From contig NZ_CP159837.1 in the NCBI RefSeq assembly GCF_040564635.1, forward strand, positions 2,421,001 through 2,485,000: a stretch of DNA of 64,000 bases. Reading direction: 5' to 3'. Position numbers and translations under genes: made by a program. This document shows, piece after piece, positions 1-7,380 of the stretch. The notes beneath the pieces are model-generated. The model did not search any database, was not told the DNA's origin, and saw only the letters and a list, made by a program, of their open reading frames with translations. The DNA is from Planktothricoides raciborskii GIHE-MW2. GTDB lineage: Bacteria > Cyanobacteriota > Cyanobacteriia > Cyanobacteriales > Laspinemataceae. Every line of letters begins with the position of its first letter. Positions within the stretch are counted from its first letter, which is position 1.

Positions 1-1
1 C

Positions 2-856
2 GATTTTTCCCAAACTTACAAAACCCTAGATTTTGAAGCCTCCGGTTTTTATGCCGCCATGCCCCGAGATATTCTCATCGTGGTTGGCAATGAAATTATT
101 GAGGCTCCAATGGCATGGCGATCGCGCTTCTTTGAATATCGCGCCTACCGTTCTTTAATGCTAGAATACTTTCGGCGTGGGGCTAAGTGGACAACGGCTC
201 CTAAACCTTCTATGTCAGACGAATTCTATGATTTTGAATTTGCCCAAAAACCTGTGGAAGAACGTTATGCTCTCACGGAAAAAGGACACTTTGTAATCCG
301 AGATACTGAACCCAGTTTCGATGCGGCTGATATTGTCCGCTTTGGGCGAGATTTGTTTGTACAGCGCAGCCATGTGACTAACAACATCGGCATTACCTGG
401 CTCAAACGGCATCTAGGCGACACATTCCGGGTTCATGTGGTTAATTTTCCTGACTACAATCCCATGCATATTGATGCTTCCCTTGTTCCCCTCCGCCCTG
501 GATTAGCATTAATTAATCCCGCCCGACCCTGCATTGAAAAGGAGCTTTTCAAAAAAGCCGGATGGGATTTAGTGGATGCTGCTCCCTCTACTCTTCCTGA
601 CAACTGGCCTATGTATATGTGCAGTAGTTGGGTGTGCATGAATATTTTAAGCTTAGATCCTGAAACAATTGTTGTGGAAAAGCAGGAAGAACCGATGCAA
701 AACCTTCTCAAAGATTTAGGCTTCAAAGTGATTCCCGTTGATTTCCGTCACCTCTACACTTTCGGTGGTTCGTTCCACTGTGTAACTTGTGACGTGCGCC
801 GCGAGGGTAAACTTGAAGAATACGGATTTCCGGATCCACTGGAAGAAGAGGGTTAA
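2..856 (+). CDS. Glycine amidinotransferase, CyrA/SxtG-like (5' end outside window)
   Basis: The frame is open from base 2, so the gene starts upstream; about 284 codons are present against roughly 390 in the family, so some 100 N-terminal residues are missing. Family motifs are clear: FDAADIVRFGRDLF (catalytic Asp), NPMHIDAS (catalytic His) and, near the C-terminus, GGSFHCVTCDVRR with the nucleophilic Cys. The family moves the amidino group of arginine to an amine such as glycine. In cyanobacteria the close relatives CyrA (cylindrospermopsin) and SxtG (saxitoxin) supply guanidino starter groups. The segment FYAAMPRDILIVVGNEIIEAP is highly characteristic of this subgroup. An MFS exporter follows 41 bp downstream, which fits a specialised-metabolite cluster running left out of the window. 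Which product is made cannot be told from here. Confidence 0.9.
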   Translation, partial: DFSQTYKTLDFEASGFYAAMPRDILIVVGNEIIEAPMAWRSRFFEYRAYRSLMLEYFRRGAKWTTAPKPSMSDEFYDFEFAQKPVEERYALTEKGHFVIRDTEPSFDAADIVRFGRDLFVQRSHVTNNIGITWLKRHLGDTFRVHVVNFPDYNPMHIDASLVPLRPGLALINPARPCIEKELFKKAGWDLVDAAPSTLPDNWPMYMCSSWVCMNILSLDPETIVVEKQEEPMQNLLKDLGFKVIPVDFRHLYTFGGSFHCVTCDVRREGKLEEYGFPDPLEEEG

Positions 857-897
857 ACGGTCAAGCCGAATCAAGCGCCAAATAGCAGAAATTAGCC

Positions 898-2220
898 ATG
901 ATGCGTCGTCTTAAAAATCTCCGACTCTTTACAGGCGGAATGGGCGTTTTCCTTCTCGTCTGGTTTGGACAACTAATATCCCTAATTGGGTCGGGTATGA
1001 CTAACTTCGCATTGGGAGTGTGGGTGTACCAGCGTACAGGTTCAGTCACCCAATTTTCGCTAATTTTGCTATTTGGTCTGCTCCCCAGTATCGTAGTTTC
1101 TCCGATCGCTGGGGCAATCGTTGACCGCTGGAATCGGCGATGGTGCATGATTCTGTCTGACTCGGGGGCGGCGATAACCACAGTGGCAGTAGCTTTATTA
1201 CTCGCCACTGGTAGCCTTCAACTTTGGCACATCTACCTTGCGGTTGGCCTTGATTCCATCTTCAAAGCCTTTCAGTTACCCGCCTACACTGCTTCCACCT
1301 CTTTATTAGTACCGAAAGAAGACCTACCTCGCGCCAACGGCATGGTGCAATCAGCACAAGCCTGCGCCCAACTTGTTTCGCCACTACTGGCGGGAATTTT
1401 GCTAGGAACCATCAAACTTCAAGGGATTATTGTCATTGACTTTGCCACCTTCCTGTTTGCTGTAACAACTCTGTTACTCGTTCGTTTTCCTAATGCTAAA
1501 ACTGATGATGTTCCAGTTGAAGGAACAACCTCTCTCTGGGGCGAAGCACTTGAAGGAGCGACTTATATTTTTGGTCGCCCCGGACTCTTAGCCCTGCTCA
1601 TTGTATTCGCAGTAGATAACTTTGTGGTCGGATTAGTTGAAGTGTTGCTCACCCCCTTAGTGCTTTCTTTTACTTCGGTCGCCGTTCTCGGAACTATTCA
1701 ATCCATTGGCGGTGCAGGAATGCTGTTGGGCGGCCTGATTATGAGCAGTTGGAAAAGCCCGCGCTCCATGCTCCCAACCATCTTTGCTTTTGATATTCTG
1801 GCTCATCTGTGCATCTTAACATTGGGATTACGCACTTCTTTTCCACTCTTCGCTGTTGCCAATTTTTTATTATTCTTCAGCTTGCCTTTGATCAATGGCT
1901 ATAGTAATACCATCTTGCTCAAGAAAGTTACTCCCGATATTCAAGGCCGAGTTTTTGCCATCATCAACATGATTTGTTGGTCATGTATCCCTCTGGCTTA
2001 TGTTATAGCCGGCCCCCTAGCCGATCGCATCTTTGAACCTCTCATGGCGGCTGACGGTTTACTCGCTGGCAGCGTCGGACAAATCATTGGTGTGGGTCCA
2101 GGTCGCGGAATTGGCCTCCTATTTATTACGATGGAAATTATCGCCATCATCGTAACTGTTGCCATTTACCGCTATCCTCGCTTGCGGTTTGTAGAACGCG
2201 AATTGCCCGATGTGATTTAG
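898..2220 (+). CDS. MFS exporter, EntS-like (MFS_3 type)
   Basis: A protein of 440 residues with about twelve hydrophobic segments. The loop after the second or third helix reads GAIVDRWNRRW, the MFS signature (G-x-x-x-D-R-x-x-R-R). The pattern of an opening LRLFTGGMGVFLLVWFGQLIS followed by SGMTNFALGVWVY is typical of EntS/MFS_3-type exporters found beside cyanobacterial NRPS/PKS genes. Likely role: proton-driven export of a small molecule across the plasma membrane. It lies 41 bp after the amidinotransferase on the same strand, so co-transcription is likely and its substrate is probably the product of that locus. The start is a double ATG. A palindromic repeat after the stop could act as terminator. 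Confidence 0.85.
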   Translation: MMRRLKNLRLFTGGMGVFLLVWFGQLISLIGSGMTNFALGVWVYQRTGSVTQFSLILLFGLLPSIVVSPIAGAIVDRWNRRWCMILSDSGAAITTVAVALLLATGSLQLWHIYLAVGLDSIFKAFQLPAYTASTSLLVPKEDLPRANGMVQSAQACAQLVSPLLAGILLGTIKLQGIIVIDFATFLFAVTTLLLVRFPNAKTDDVPVEGTTSLWGEALEGATYIFGRPGLLALLIVFAVDNFVVGLVEVLLTPLVLSFTSVAVLGTIQSIGGAGMLLGGLIMSSWKSPRSMLPTIFAFDILAHLCILTLGLRTSFPLFAVANFLLFFSLPLINGYSNTILLKKVTPDIQGRVFAIINMICWSCIPLAYVIAGPLADRIFEPLMAADGLLAGSVGQIIGVGPGRGIGLLFITMEIIAIIVTVAIYRYPRLRFVERELPDVI

Positions 2221-2228
2221 CGATCGTT

Positions 2229-2296
2229 CAGAAACCGGGTTCCTCCCGTAAATCTTGGCTCTTGTTGCCAAAGTTATCACAGAAACCCGGTTTCTT
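2229..2296. repeat. AGAAACCSGGTTTCT palindromic repeat pair
   Basis: Two arms, agaaaccgggttc and agaaacccggtttct, enclose about 40 bases that include the recurrent words aaatctt and aaagttatc. The same structure recurs near 5450, 5886, 7312, 8970, 9760 and 22911 and forms dense clusters after 62.7 kb. Here it follows the MFS gene and could form a hairpin. Confidence 0.8.
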
Positions 2297-2388
2297 TTGC
2301 TGCCTAATTAATTCCCCGGCTGATTAAACCTCTAATTCACTCACCAGGATAATTTTCAATTCTGTCACCCGACTAAGTTGCACATCAT

Positions 2389-2473
2389 TAGACAAGAGTG
2401 CTTTCATTCCAAAAAGCCCCCCTTTTTAAGGGGGGTTGGGGGGATCGAGATCGGGATTTTGCACTCTTGTCTA
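2389..2473. mobile_element. MITE, family A (TA-flanked, 85 bp), inserted in a PIN toxin gene
   Basis: Perfect 11-bp terminal inverted repeats (GACAAGAGTGC / GCACTCTTGTC) are flanked by TA on both sides, with a G/C-run core (ccccccttttTaagggggg type). There is no coding capacity. The TA duplication and size suggest mobilisation by an IS630/Tc1-mariner transposase (inference). Removing the element with one TA restores the 3' end of the PIN gene on the minus strand (reading LTNNDVQLSRVTELK and onward to a TAA at 2324-2326). Relatives lie at 6255, 43978 and 60809. Confidence 0.85.
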
Positions 2474-2856
2474 TTAGTTAAAAACGCCTCACAACCAGCT
2501 ACCAAAGCAGTAGCAATTTGCAAGGCATCGGGTAATTTCAATCGGTATCGTGCCTCGATATCCGCCGCCAGTCGCCCAACTGCCACATCAATATTAGCCA
2601 AGGTTATTCCTTGCGTATTAGCGAGCAAATCTAAAAAATTTTGTTGTAAAGCACTATCACCAAGTCGGAGCGGTAGTACCATACATTCTGCTAAAGTCAC
2701 GGGAGATGATATCGCCCGCAACTTACCCCTTTCAATTTCTTGAAATAAGGCATCTACTACAGGAAAAAACGGAGTTACTCCCTGCACATAATAAATCACC
2801 GGAGCCGTATCGAGATAAATTTGGGATACCCCCTTTAGCGCCGAATAAATCTTCAT
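2404..2856 (-). CDS. PIN-domain toxin (VapC-like), C-terminus replaced by MITE sequence
   Basis: PIN-domain ribonuclease toxin of 150 residues. Visible motifs: IYLDTAPVIYYVQG (first Asp), SPVTLAECMVLPLR (Glu), LKLPDALQIATAL (Asp). From about residue 129 the sequence RQECKIPISIPPTPLKKGG is encoded by the MITE, so the native last acidic residue (NND) and final beta strand are lost. The uninterrupted gene would have encoded 149 residues. ATG overlaps the antitoxin stop by 4 bp (ATGA), the usual antitoxin-toxin operon arrangement. VapC proteins cut tRNA or rRNA; whether this shortened form is active is doubtful. Confidence 0.8.
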   Translation of the reverse strand: MKIYSALKGVSQIYLDTAPVIYYVQGVTPFFPVVDALFQEIERGKLRAISSPVTLAECMVLPLRLGDSALQQNFLDLLANTQGITLANIDVAVGRLAADIEARYRLKLPDALQIATALVAGCEAFLTNRQECKIPISIPPTPLKKGGFLE

Positions 2857-3098
2857 AATCCCTCAAATAACCGCTGTTCTCGTTCTTGCCATTCCCCCCG
2901 TATTTCATTAACCCAATCTTGAGCATCCTGCCCCTCTAGTAAGTTGGGCGCTATCCCCCTAAACTCACTCAGCTTGTGTTTTTTCTGTTTAACAGTTTGC
3001 CGCTTCAATTGCTCCGTTGCATGGCTAATTACCTCCAATTGTTCCTCTGGGTTTAGTTGCTCAATTTCCCGTAAAACTTGCGCTAATAACGGACTCAT
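2853..3098 (-). CDS. Antitoxin of the PIN pair, shared N-terminal module
   Basis: Small acidic protein (81 residues) immediately upstream of and overlapping the PIN toxin by 4 bp. The first 26 residues, starting MSPLLAQVLREIEQLNPEEQ, are also found at the start of the antitoxin at 3710-3895, whereas the rest (KKHKLSEFRGIAPNLLEGQD, then a WVNEIRGEWQ segment) is unique and presumably binds the toxin. The sequence aacctcctgag before the start reads as CTCAGGAGGTT on the coding strand, an excellent ribosome binding site. Likely autoregulates the operon, by analogy with type II antitoxins. Confidence 0.75.
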   Translation of the reverse strand: MSPLLAQVLREIEQLNPEEQLEVISHATEQLKRQTVKQKKHKLSEFRGIAPNLLEGQDAQDWVNEIRGEWQEREQRLFEGL

Positions 3099-3145
3099 AA
3101 TCTTAACCTCCTGAGATTTTCCTAACTTGATGCCTCTAATTTAAC
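3019..3145 (-). repeat. Antitoxin 5'-module repeat, copy 1
   Basis: About 80 bp of coding start (26 codons) plus about 45 bp of leader with a strong ribosome binding site. This block is nearly identical in sequence to 3813-3940 and partly to 9636-9735, while the flanking coding sequences differ. Confidence 0.8.
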
Positions 3146-3186
3146 GCCGCCCAGGGTGAAGTTGCTGAACTATTCCATTTTTTCCT

Positions 3187-3333
3187 TAAGTAGGTGAACA
3201 TAATTAATTGCACTTTTCGTTCCCCTCCGATAGGCTGTGGATTCCCGTCGGAGTTTACCCCCGCGAATGCGTGGGGCGGGAATGACAGTTTTTCTTCTGA
3301 TATGGTCTGCATTTATTTCTGCCCAACTACTTA
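3187..3333. mobile_element. MITE, family B (TAAGTAG ends), at the 3' end of the Doc-like gene
   Basis: Imperfect terminal inverted repeats of about 26 bp (left end starts TAAGTAGGTGAACATAATTA; right end is TGCCCAACTACTTA on the plus strand) with TA at each border. The core carries a second short inverted repeat (ggattcccgtcgg ... gggcgggaatgac). The right TA supplies part of the stop codon of the Doc-like gene; the uninterrupted sequence would also have ended TAA there. A second copy, enlarged by microsatellites, lies at 9931-10254. Confidence 0.75.
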
Positions 3334-3723
3334 TATCCGTTGCACAACCTTAACTAACTCATCCACCAAACCAACCTTGTCTAACTCTTTCCGCACTACC
3401 CGCAGCACCAGCATATAAGCATCATCATCTGTAACCGCCAACCTGTAACCATTTACCCGCAAAAAAACATCCATAACTGCAAAAGCCGTGGGTTTATTAC
3501 CATCAATAAACGGATGATTCATCGCCAGATGATAAAGATAAGCCGCTGCTTGTTCTGCGATCGTTTTATGCAGCAAATCCCCAGCAAAGCTGGCTTTAGG
3601 TTGTGCTAAAGCCGAGTCTAATAGCCCCTCGTCCCGTAGTCCAAGGGTGCCGCCAAAACTCTCAATTTGGTCAGCATGAATCGATAACACATCATCGCGA
3701 GTAATAAAATTAGGAGTTAGCAA
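3331..3723 (-). CDS. Doc-like Fic-domain toxin with altered motif
   Basis: 130 residues, the usual size of Doc. N-terminal ITRDDVLSIHADQIESFGG and GLRDEGLLDSALAQP are typical of the Doc subgroup, and the Fic motif reads HPFIDGNKPTA at about residues 70-80. Doc and relatives have HxFx(D/E)(A/G)NKRT; here the Arg is Pro (codon CCC, one base from CGC). Doc phosphorylates EF-Tu and stops translation. Loss of the nucleotide-binding Arg may have inactivated the protein, with the antitoxin left intact (inference). The gene overlaps its antitoxin by 14 bp. Confidence 0.85.
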   Translation of the reverse strand: MLTPNFITRDDVLSIHADQIESFGGTLGLRDEGLLDSALAQPKASFAGDLLHKTIAEQAAAYLYHLAMNHPFIDGNKPTAFAVMDVFLRVNGYRLAVTDDDAYMLVLRVVRKELDKVGLVDELVKVVQRI

Positions 3724-3895
3724 GGCGACGATAAACCTCCTGACGCTCCTGTTTGGATTCTAAATAAGCCTGCCAGACTGAATTGCCAGAAATCTGGCGT
3801 TTTACCAGCTTCGTTGTATGGCTAATTACCTCCAATTGTTCCTCTGGGTTTAGTTGCTCAATTTCCCGTAAAACTTGGGCTAATAACGGACTCAT
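3710..3895 (-). CDS. Antitoxin partner of the Doc-like toxin
   Basis: 61 residues: a shared N-terminal module (MSPLLAQVLREIEQLNPEEQ and on to about residue 26) followed by a specific tail with VWQAYLESKQERQEVYRRLA. Overlap of 14 bp with the toxin gene, and the same CAGGAGGTT ribosome binding site as the gene at 2853. The N-terminal module, common to antitoxins of two different toxin families, is presumably the DNA-binding or dimerisation part, and the tail the toxin-neutralising part (inference). Confidence 0.75.
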   Translation of the reverse strand: MSPLLAQVLREIEQLNPEEQLEVISHTTKLVKRQISGNSVWQAYLESKQERQEVYRRLANS

Positions 3896-3940
3896 AATCT
3901 TAACCTCCTGAGATTTTCCTAACTCGCTGGCTCTAATTTA
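3813..3940 (-). repeat. Antitoxin 5'-module repeat, copy 2
   Basis: Nearly identical to 3019-3145: leader, ribosome binding site and the first 26 codons of the antitoxin. It extends a little further into the leader (aattgccgccaccgttgcgtc), a stretch shared with copy 3 at 9636-9750 but not with copy 1. Confidence 0.8.
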
Positions 3941-4024
3941 ACAATTGCCGCCACCGTTGCGTCTTGATAAATTTAACCAATTCTCTAATTTTAATCGGGA
4001 GCATCCCCGGTATGGCAACTACTC

Positions 4025-4155
4025 AAAGGTCGGGTTTGATGATATTTGCTGCTGGTGGGTTTTCAGTTTTTCCTCTAAAAGCGATTCCCGCTTCTGGGGA
4101 AAGGGATTTGACCACTTGGGCCAAAGATTCCATTAATTTAATATTTATAAATTCT
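4025..4155 (-). pseudogene. Fragment of an antitoxin of the 8694-8954 family
   Basis: The minus strand reads NIKLMESLAQVVKSLSPE, matching the start of the antitoxin at 8694-8954, but the initiator is ATA rather than ATG and the frame shifts at the HIP1-like site (gaagcgggaatcgc against gaagagcgatcgc). Only the N-terminal third remains. It abuts and slightly overlaps the 3' end of the PIN gene at 4145. Confidence 0.7.
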
Positions 4156-4561
4156 CCTGTAAATACCGCAAAAACAAAGCCGGAGTCACAATTTGAGTAC
4201 CGTGGTAGTATTTCAGGGATAATAAATGGTTATCCACGGACACTAAATAATCTGCCTTAGCCTCATAAGCTGCTGCCAAAAATTTATTATCGTCCGGGTC
4301 AATTTCATCAAGACGAGTGGCTTGATAAGATCCAGGAATATGCAGGGCGATCGCGGCAATTTTAGCAACCAACACCACTAAGGTCTGCTCAGAAACCCCC
4401 CGCTGCGATAACTTTGCCACTAACTCTTCTAAAAGTTGGGGTGACATAACCAGGGCAAATTCGCCGTCAACCCAACTATCCAATATTTTCACCGGACTGC
4501 TATTCGTTTTGCTGCCAAAAGCCGCCACAAAAACCGAAGTATCCAGGATAACTTTAAGCAT
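4145..4561 (-). CDS. PIN-domain toxin (COG1569-type)
   Basis: 138 residues. MLKVILDTSVFVAAFGSK gives the first catalytic Asp, SPQLLEELVAKLSQRG the conserved Glu, IDPDDNKFLAAAYEAKAD the D-D-N-K-F signature of the COG1569/PF13470 PIN group, and LVSVDNHLLSL the last Asp. All four acidic positions are kept, so it looks intact. The reading frame overlaps the upstream XRE-type gene by 8 bp, as in antitoxin-toxin operons. Predicted role: ribonuclease toxin, RNA target unknown. Confidence 0.85.
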   Translation of the reverse strand: MLKVILDTSVFVAAFGSKTNSSPVKILDSWVDGEFALVMSPQLLEELVAKLSQRGVSEQTLVVLVAKIAAIALHIPGSYQATRLDEIDPDDNKFLAAAYEAKADYLVSVDNHLLSLKYYHGTQIVTPALFLRYLQENL

Positions 4562-4976
4562 CAGTTTTTACTGTTTCCATATCTGGGGCGATCGACTTAG
4601 AATTAGCGATTTCTGCGCCGACTTGGGCGCGAACAGCTTGAAAATCTGCCCAGATTTCTTTAGCAGGACGGGGTGGCATTTCCTCAGCTAAAGCAAATCC
4701 CTGTTGAATAATCTCACGAGCTTTGGCTAACACCTCTAGACTAGGAGCAGTGCGATCGATTTCCACTTCTTCCCAGTCTAAAAACAACAAATCATTAGGA
4801 GTACATTGGAAAAAAGCACAGAGTTTTGCCAATGTCACCAATTCTATACTCTGTGCCTCTTCCTTCTCTAATTCGGTCAGTTCCCGTTCATCAATTCCGG
4901 TAAATTCGGCAATTTCTTCGTTAGTAATATCGCCACAGTTAGCCTTTAATTCAGATAGTTTAGTTATCACTTTCAT
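4554..4976 (-). CDS. XRE-family antitoxin/regulator
   Basis: 140 residues with a helix-turn-helix of Cro/C1 type at about 16-65 (ITNEEIAEFTGIDERELTEL, then LVTLAKLCAFFQCTPNDLLF). The C-terminal half (DRTAPSLEVLAKAREIIQQG, EEMPPRPAKEIWADFQAVRA) presumably contacts the PIN protein encoded by the overlapping downstream gene. Expected to repress its own operon through the AT-rich upstream region at 4977-5040. Pairing of an XRE protein with a COG1569 PIN toxin is common in cyanobacteria. Confidence 0.85.
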   Translation of the reverse strand: MKVITKLSELKANCGDITNEEIAEFTGIDERELTELEKEEAQSIELVTLAKLCAFFQCTPNDLLFLDWEEVEIDRTAPSLEVLAKAREIIQQGFALAEEMPPRPAKEIWADFQAVRAQVGAEIANSKSIAPDMETVKTDA

Positions 4977-5059
4977 GGTATTTTAATATTTGATTTTGCT
5001 CTGATAATTGATTATAGCATATCTAGCATAAAATTATCAACCAAAAATAACATGAACTC

Positions 5060-5215
5060 CTGATGCGGTCGTGGCGGTTTCATAAAAAGGACGCTCTTTT
5101 CCCTCGGCTGAGGTTTGCGCTTGGTGGGTTTTCAGCTTTTCCTCTAAAAGCGATTCCCGCTTCTGGGGAAAGTGATTGGACGACTTGGGCTAAAGATGCC
5201 ACTAATTTACAGGGG
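5060..5215 (-). pseudogene. Frameshifted remnant of an 8694-family antitoxin
   Basis: Minus-strand DNA matches the gene at 8694-8954 over about 150 bp (CKLVASLAQVVQSLSPE, then after a +1 shift ERPFYETAT). The frameshift is at the same place as in the fragment at 4025-4155, so the two fragments may share ancestry. A shorter relative of its 5' part occurs at 7095-7165. Confidence 0.7.
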
Positions 5216-5224
5216 TTTTCTTTC

Positions 5225-5395
5225 TTACTAAACCACGATCGGGCGAAGCATGACCGGAGTAGGGGCGAAGCATTCCGGCAGTCTATTTAATATTTTAACA
5301 AATAGGTTATCTGCCGGAATGCTTCGCCCTTACAATATTTTCAGCAATAATTTGTCTGCGGTCATGCTTCGCCCCTACAGGTGTTTGTGGTTTTT
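5225..5395. repeat. Nested GGGCGAAGCAT inverted-repeat elements
   Basis: Outer arms GGGCGAAGCATGACCG ... CGGTCATGCTTCGCCC contain an inner pair GGGGCGAAGCATTCCGGCAG ... CTGCCGGAATGCTTCGCCC. The element at 7168-7252 has the same outer arms and loop (atattttcagcaataatttg) but no inner element, showing that one copy has gone into another. Both copies follow the same antitoxin-like remnant. Confidence 0.8.
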
Positions 5396-5449
5396 TCGCG
5401 GAGAAAATTGGTGTAATTTGGTGTAATATTGATAAATTATCATGTGCCA

Positions 5450-5522
5450 AAGAAACCGGGTTTGTTCAACAAATATTAGCCAAAGTCTCAAAGTTAAAAG
5501 TTATTCAAGAAACCCGGTTTCT
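5450..5522. repeat. AGAAACCSGGTTTCT palindromic repeat pair
   Basis: Arms agaaaccgggttt and agaaacccggtttct around about 45 bases (caacaaatattagccaaagtc and so on). It is duplicated almost exactly at 5886-5958 together with the adjoining nuclease fragment. Confidence 0.8.
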
Positions 5523-5529
5523 CCATCGA

Positions 5530-5880
5530 CTAAAGACTATTCTCGTCCCGGAGACTTTGCACGACCTCCAGAGGCAAATCTGTCAACTTCATCACCTGCT
5601 CTACGGTCATTCCTGACTTGAGGAGATTTCGGGCAATTTGTTGTTTGCCTTGAAGAATTCCCTGTTGCTTACCCCGTTTCTCACCCCGTTGCTCACCTCG
5701 TGCTTCTCCAATCAGTTCTCCTTCGCGGAGAATTGCTTGATAAATGACTGACTCTCTCATAATATCCCTCCTCATTATTTCACTAATCGTATATTCATCT
5801 AATACCAACCCAGCTAAAATCTGACTGGCGGCGGTGAGGTTACTGCGATCGCGCCTTTCCTCTATTTTATCCAATTCAGT
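5530..5880 (-). pseudogene. Rpn-family nuclease, C-terminal fragment (copy A)
   Basis: Only the last 114 or so codons remain: DKIEERRDRSNLTAASQILA, MRRDIMRESVIYQAILREGE, a basic Gly/Gln/Arg linker (GEARGEQRGEKRGKQQGILQ) and the tail LLKSGMTVEQVMKLTDLPLE. This architecture is typical of the C-terminal half of Rpn/YhgA-like PD-(D/E)XK proteins (recombination-promoting nucleases). The catalytic N-terminal part is missing: the 5' end stops at a palindromic repeat. It is the product of a roughly 435-bp tandem duplication with copy B. Confidence 0.75.
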
Positions 5881-5885
5881 TGGCT

Positions 5886-5958
5886 GAGAAACCGGGTTTG
5901 TTCAACAAATATTAGCCAAAGTCTCAAAGTTAAAAGTTATTCAAGAAACCCGGTTTCT
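5886..5958. repeat. AGAAACCSGGTTTCT palindromic repeat pair
   Basis: Near-identical to 5450-5522. The two copies mark the ends of the tandem duplication that produced nuclease fragments A and B. Confidence 0.8.
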
Positions 5959-5965
5959 CCATCGA

Positions 5966-6887
5966 CTAAAGACTATTCTCGTCCCGGAGACTTTGCACGA
6001 CCTCCAGAGGCAAATCTGTCAACTTCATCACCTGCTCTACGGTCATTCCTGACTTCAGGAGATTTCGGGCAATTTGTTGTTTGCCTTGAAGGATTCCCCG
6101 TTGCTCACCCCGTTGCTCACCTTCTAATCTGCCCCGTTGCTCACCCCGTTGCTCACCTCGTGCTTCTCCAATCAGTTCTCCTTCGCGGAGAATTGCTTGG
6201 TAAATGACTGACTCTCTCATAATATCCCTCCTCATTATTTCACTAATCGTATATTAGACCTCTTGCAAAATTCCTAAAAGCCCCCCTTAAAAAGGGGGGT
6301 TGGGGGGGTCGAAATATTTATTTCACTAATCGTATATTCATCTAATACTAACCCAGCTAAAATCTGACTGGCGGCGGTAAGGTTACTGCGATCGCGCCTT
6401 TCCTCTATTTTATCCAATTCAGTTGCCACTTGCTTTCAAACTTCATAGGGGTTGTTTGTATTACTCAAAACCGCAAAGGGCAACAAACCGGGCAACTGGA
6501 AAAAAATTTCTTTCGGTTGTTCCCACAGCCGAATCACCCGAAAGGTGGCAATTCTTCTATGCGAAAATAGTCTTGTCTAACTAACGGTGAATTACTCGGT
6601 TTTAAGTAAACCACCACTTGCACCATTCGCTTGTGCGGAAACCTTCGATACACCCGCAAGCGATAGTCCGCCATCCGAAAGAAAATCTCTTCTGAAGGTT
6701 TGGTTTGAAATTCGACATGAAGCACCAAATCTTCAGACTGTTGCAGGATTAAAGAATCAGCCCTAATCGGTTCTAGGGATAATTAATTGGGACTTAATTG
6801 GGTTAATTTCACGGATTTTCCTAGCAGCCAAGTTGCTATAGCGTCCGGGAATGTTTCGGCGATGAATTTGCAAGTATTGTCGTACAT
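5966..6887 (-). pseudogene. Rpn-family PD-(D/E)XK nuclease, broken (copy B)
   Basis: The most complete copy. It starts at ATG 6885-6887 (MYDNTCKFIAETFPDAIATW) and runs through LEPIRADSLILQQSEDLVLH and EFQTKPSEEIFFRMADYRLR, typical of the Rpn/PDDEXK_2 family. Damage: an in-frame TAA at 6783-6785 (one base from GAA), a frameshift between RIEE and VIRLWEQP also present in copy C, a second nonsense codon (YEV-stop near 6438), and a truncated MITE at 6255. After the MITE the 3' part (MRRDIMRESV to RDENSL) is intact. Not functional as written. Confidence 0.8.
6255..6316. mobile_element. MITE, family A, right end lost, inside nuclease copy B
   Basis: Begins TA-GACCTCTTGC and carries the family core with C and G runs, but the right terminal repeat is gone (sequence ends ggggggtcgaaat). 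The target sequence atttcactaatcgtatatt (about 20 bp) is present on both sides, so the flank is duplicated well beyond a TA; an aberrant insertion or later rearrangement is likely. Confidence 0.7.
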
Positions 6888-7167
6888 TTATTGGCTTTAA
6901 ATTATTGATAATTTTTATTATATTATTTTAATGATAATTTGGCTTATTAACCGAATAAATCCAGCCCAGATATGTTCAAATAATTGGGCATAGCGTTTTA
7001 ATAAAAAAAACACGCTTTGCCGTATCTAAATAGACGATATTCCCCCCTGCCAAAGCATAAAAAATACCCATGTTTTATCTCCAACAGGCGACGATCGCAC
7101 CTCTGGAGAAAGCGATCGGATAACTTTGGCTAAAGAACCCACTAATTTACAGGGTTTCTCTTTCTTA

Positions 7168-7252
7168 CTAAACCACAATCGGGCGAAGCATGACCGAATT
7201 CAGATTAATATTTTCAGCAATAATTTGTCTGCGGTCATGCTTCGCCCCTACA
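7168..7252. repeat. GGGCGAAGCATGACCG inverted repeat, simple form
   Basis: Arms GGGCGAAGCATGACCG and CGGTCATGCTTCGCCC with a loop of about 45 bases. This is the un-nested counterpart of 5225-5395. Confidence 0.85.
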
Positions 7253-7311
7253 AATGTTCGTGGTTTATTCAATAGAAAATTGCTGTAATATTGATAAATT
7301 CTCCTTTGGCA

Positions 7312-7380
7312 AAGAAACCGGGTTGCTTCAACAAATCTTAGCTAAAGTCTCAAAGTTATGGGAGAAACCCGGTTTCTTTT
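7312..7380. repeat. AGAAACCSGGTTTCT palindromic repeat pair
   Basis: Arms agaaaccgggttg and agaaacccggtttct around about 40 bases including aaatcttagctaaagtctc. It lies just after the 3' end of the disrupted PIN gene. Confidence 0.8.
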
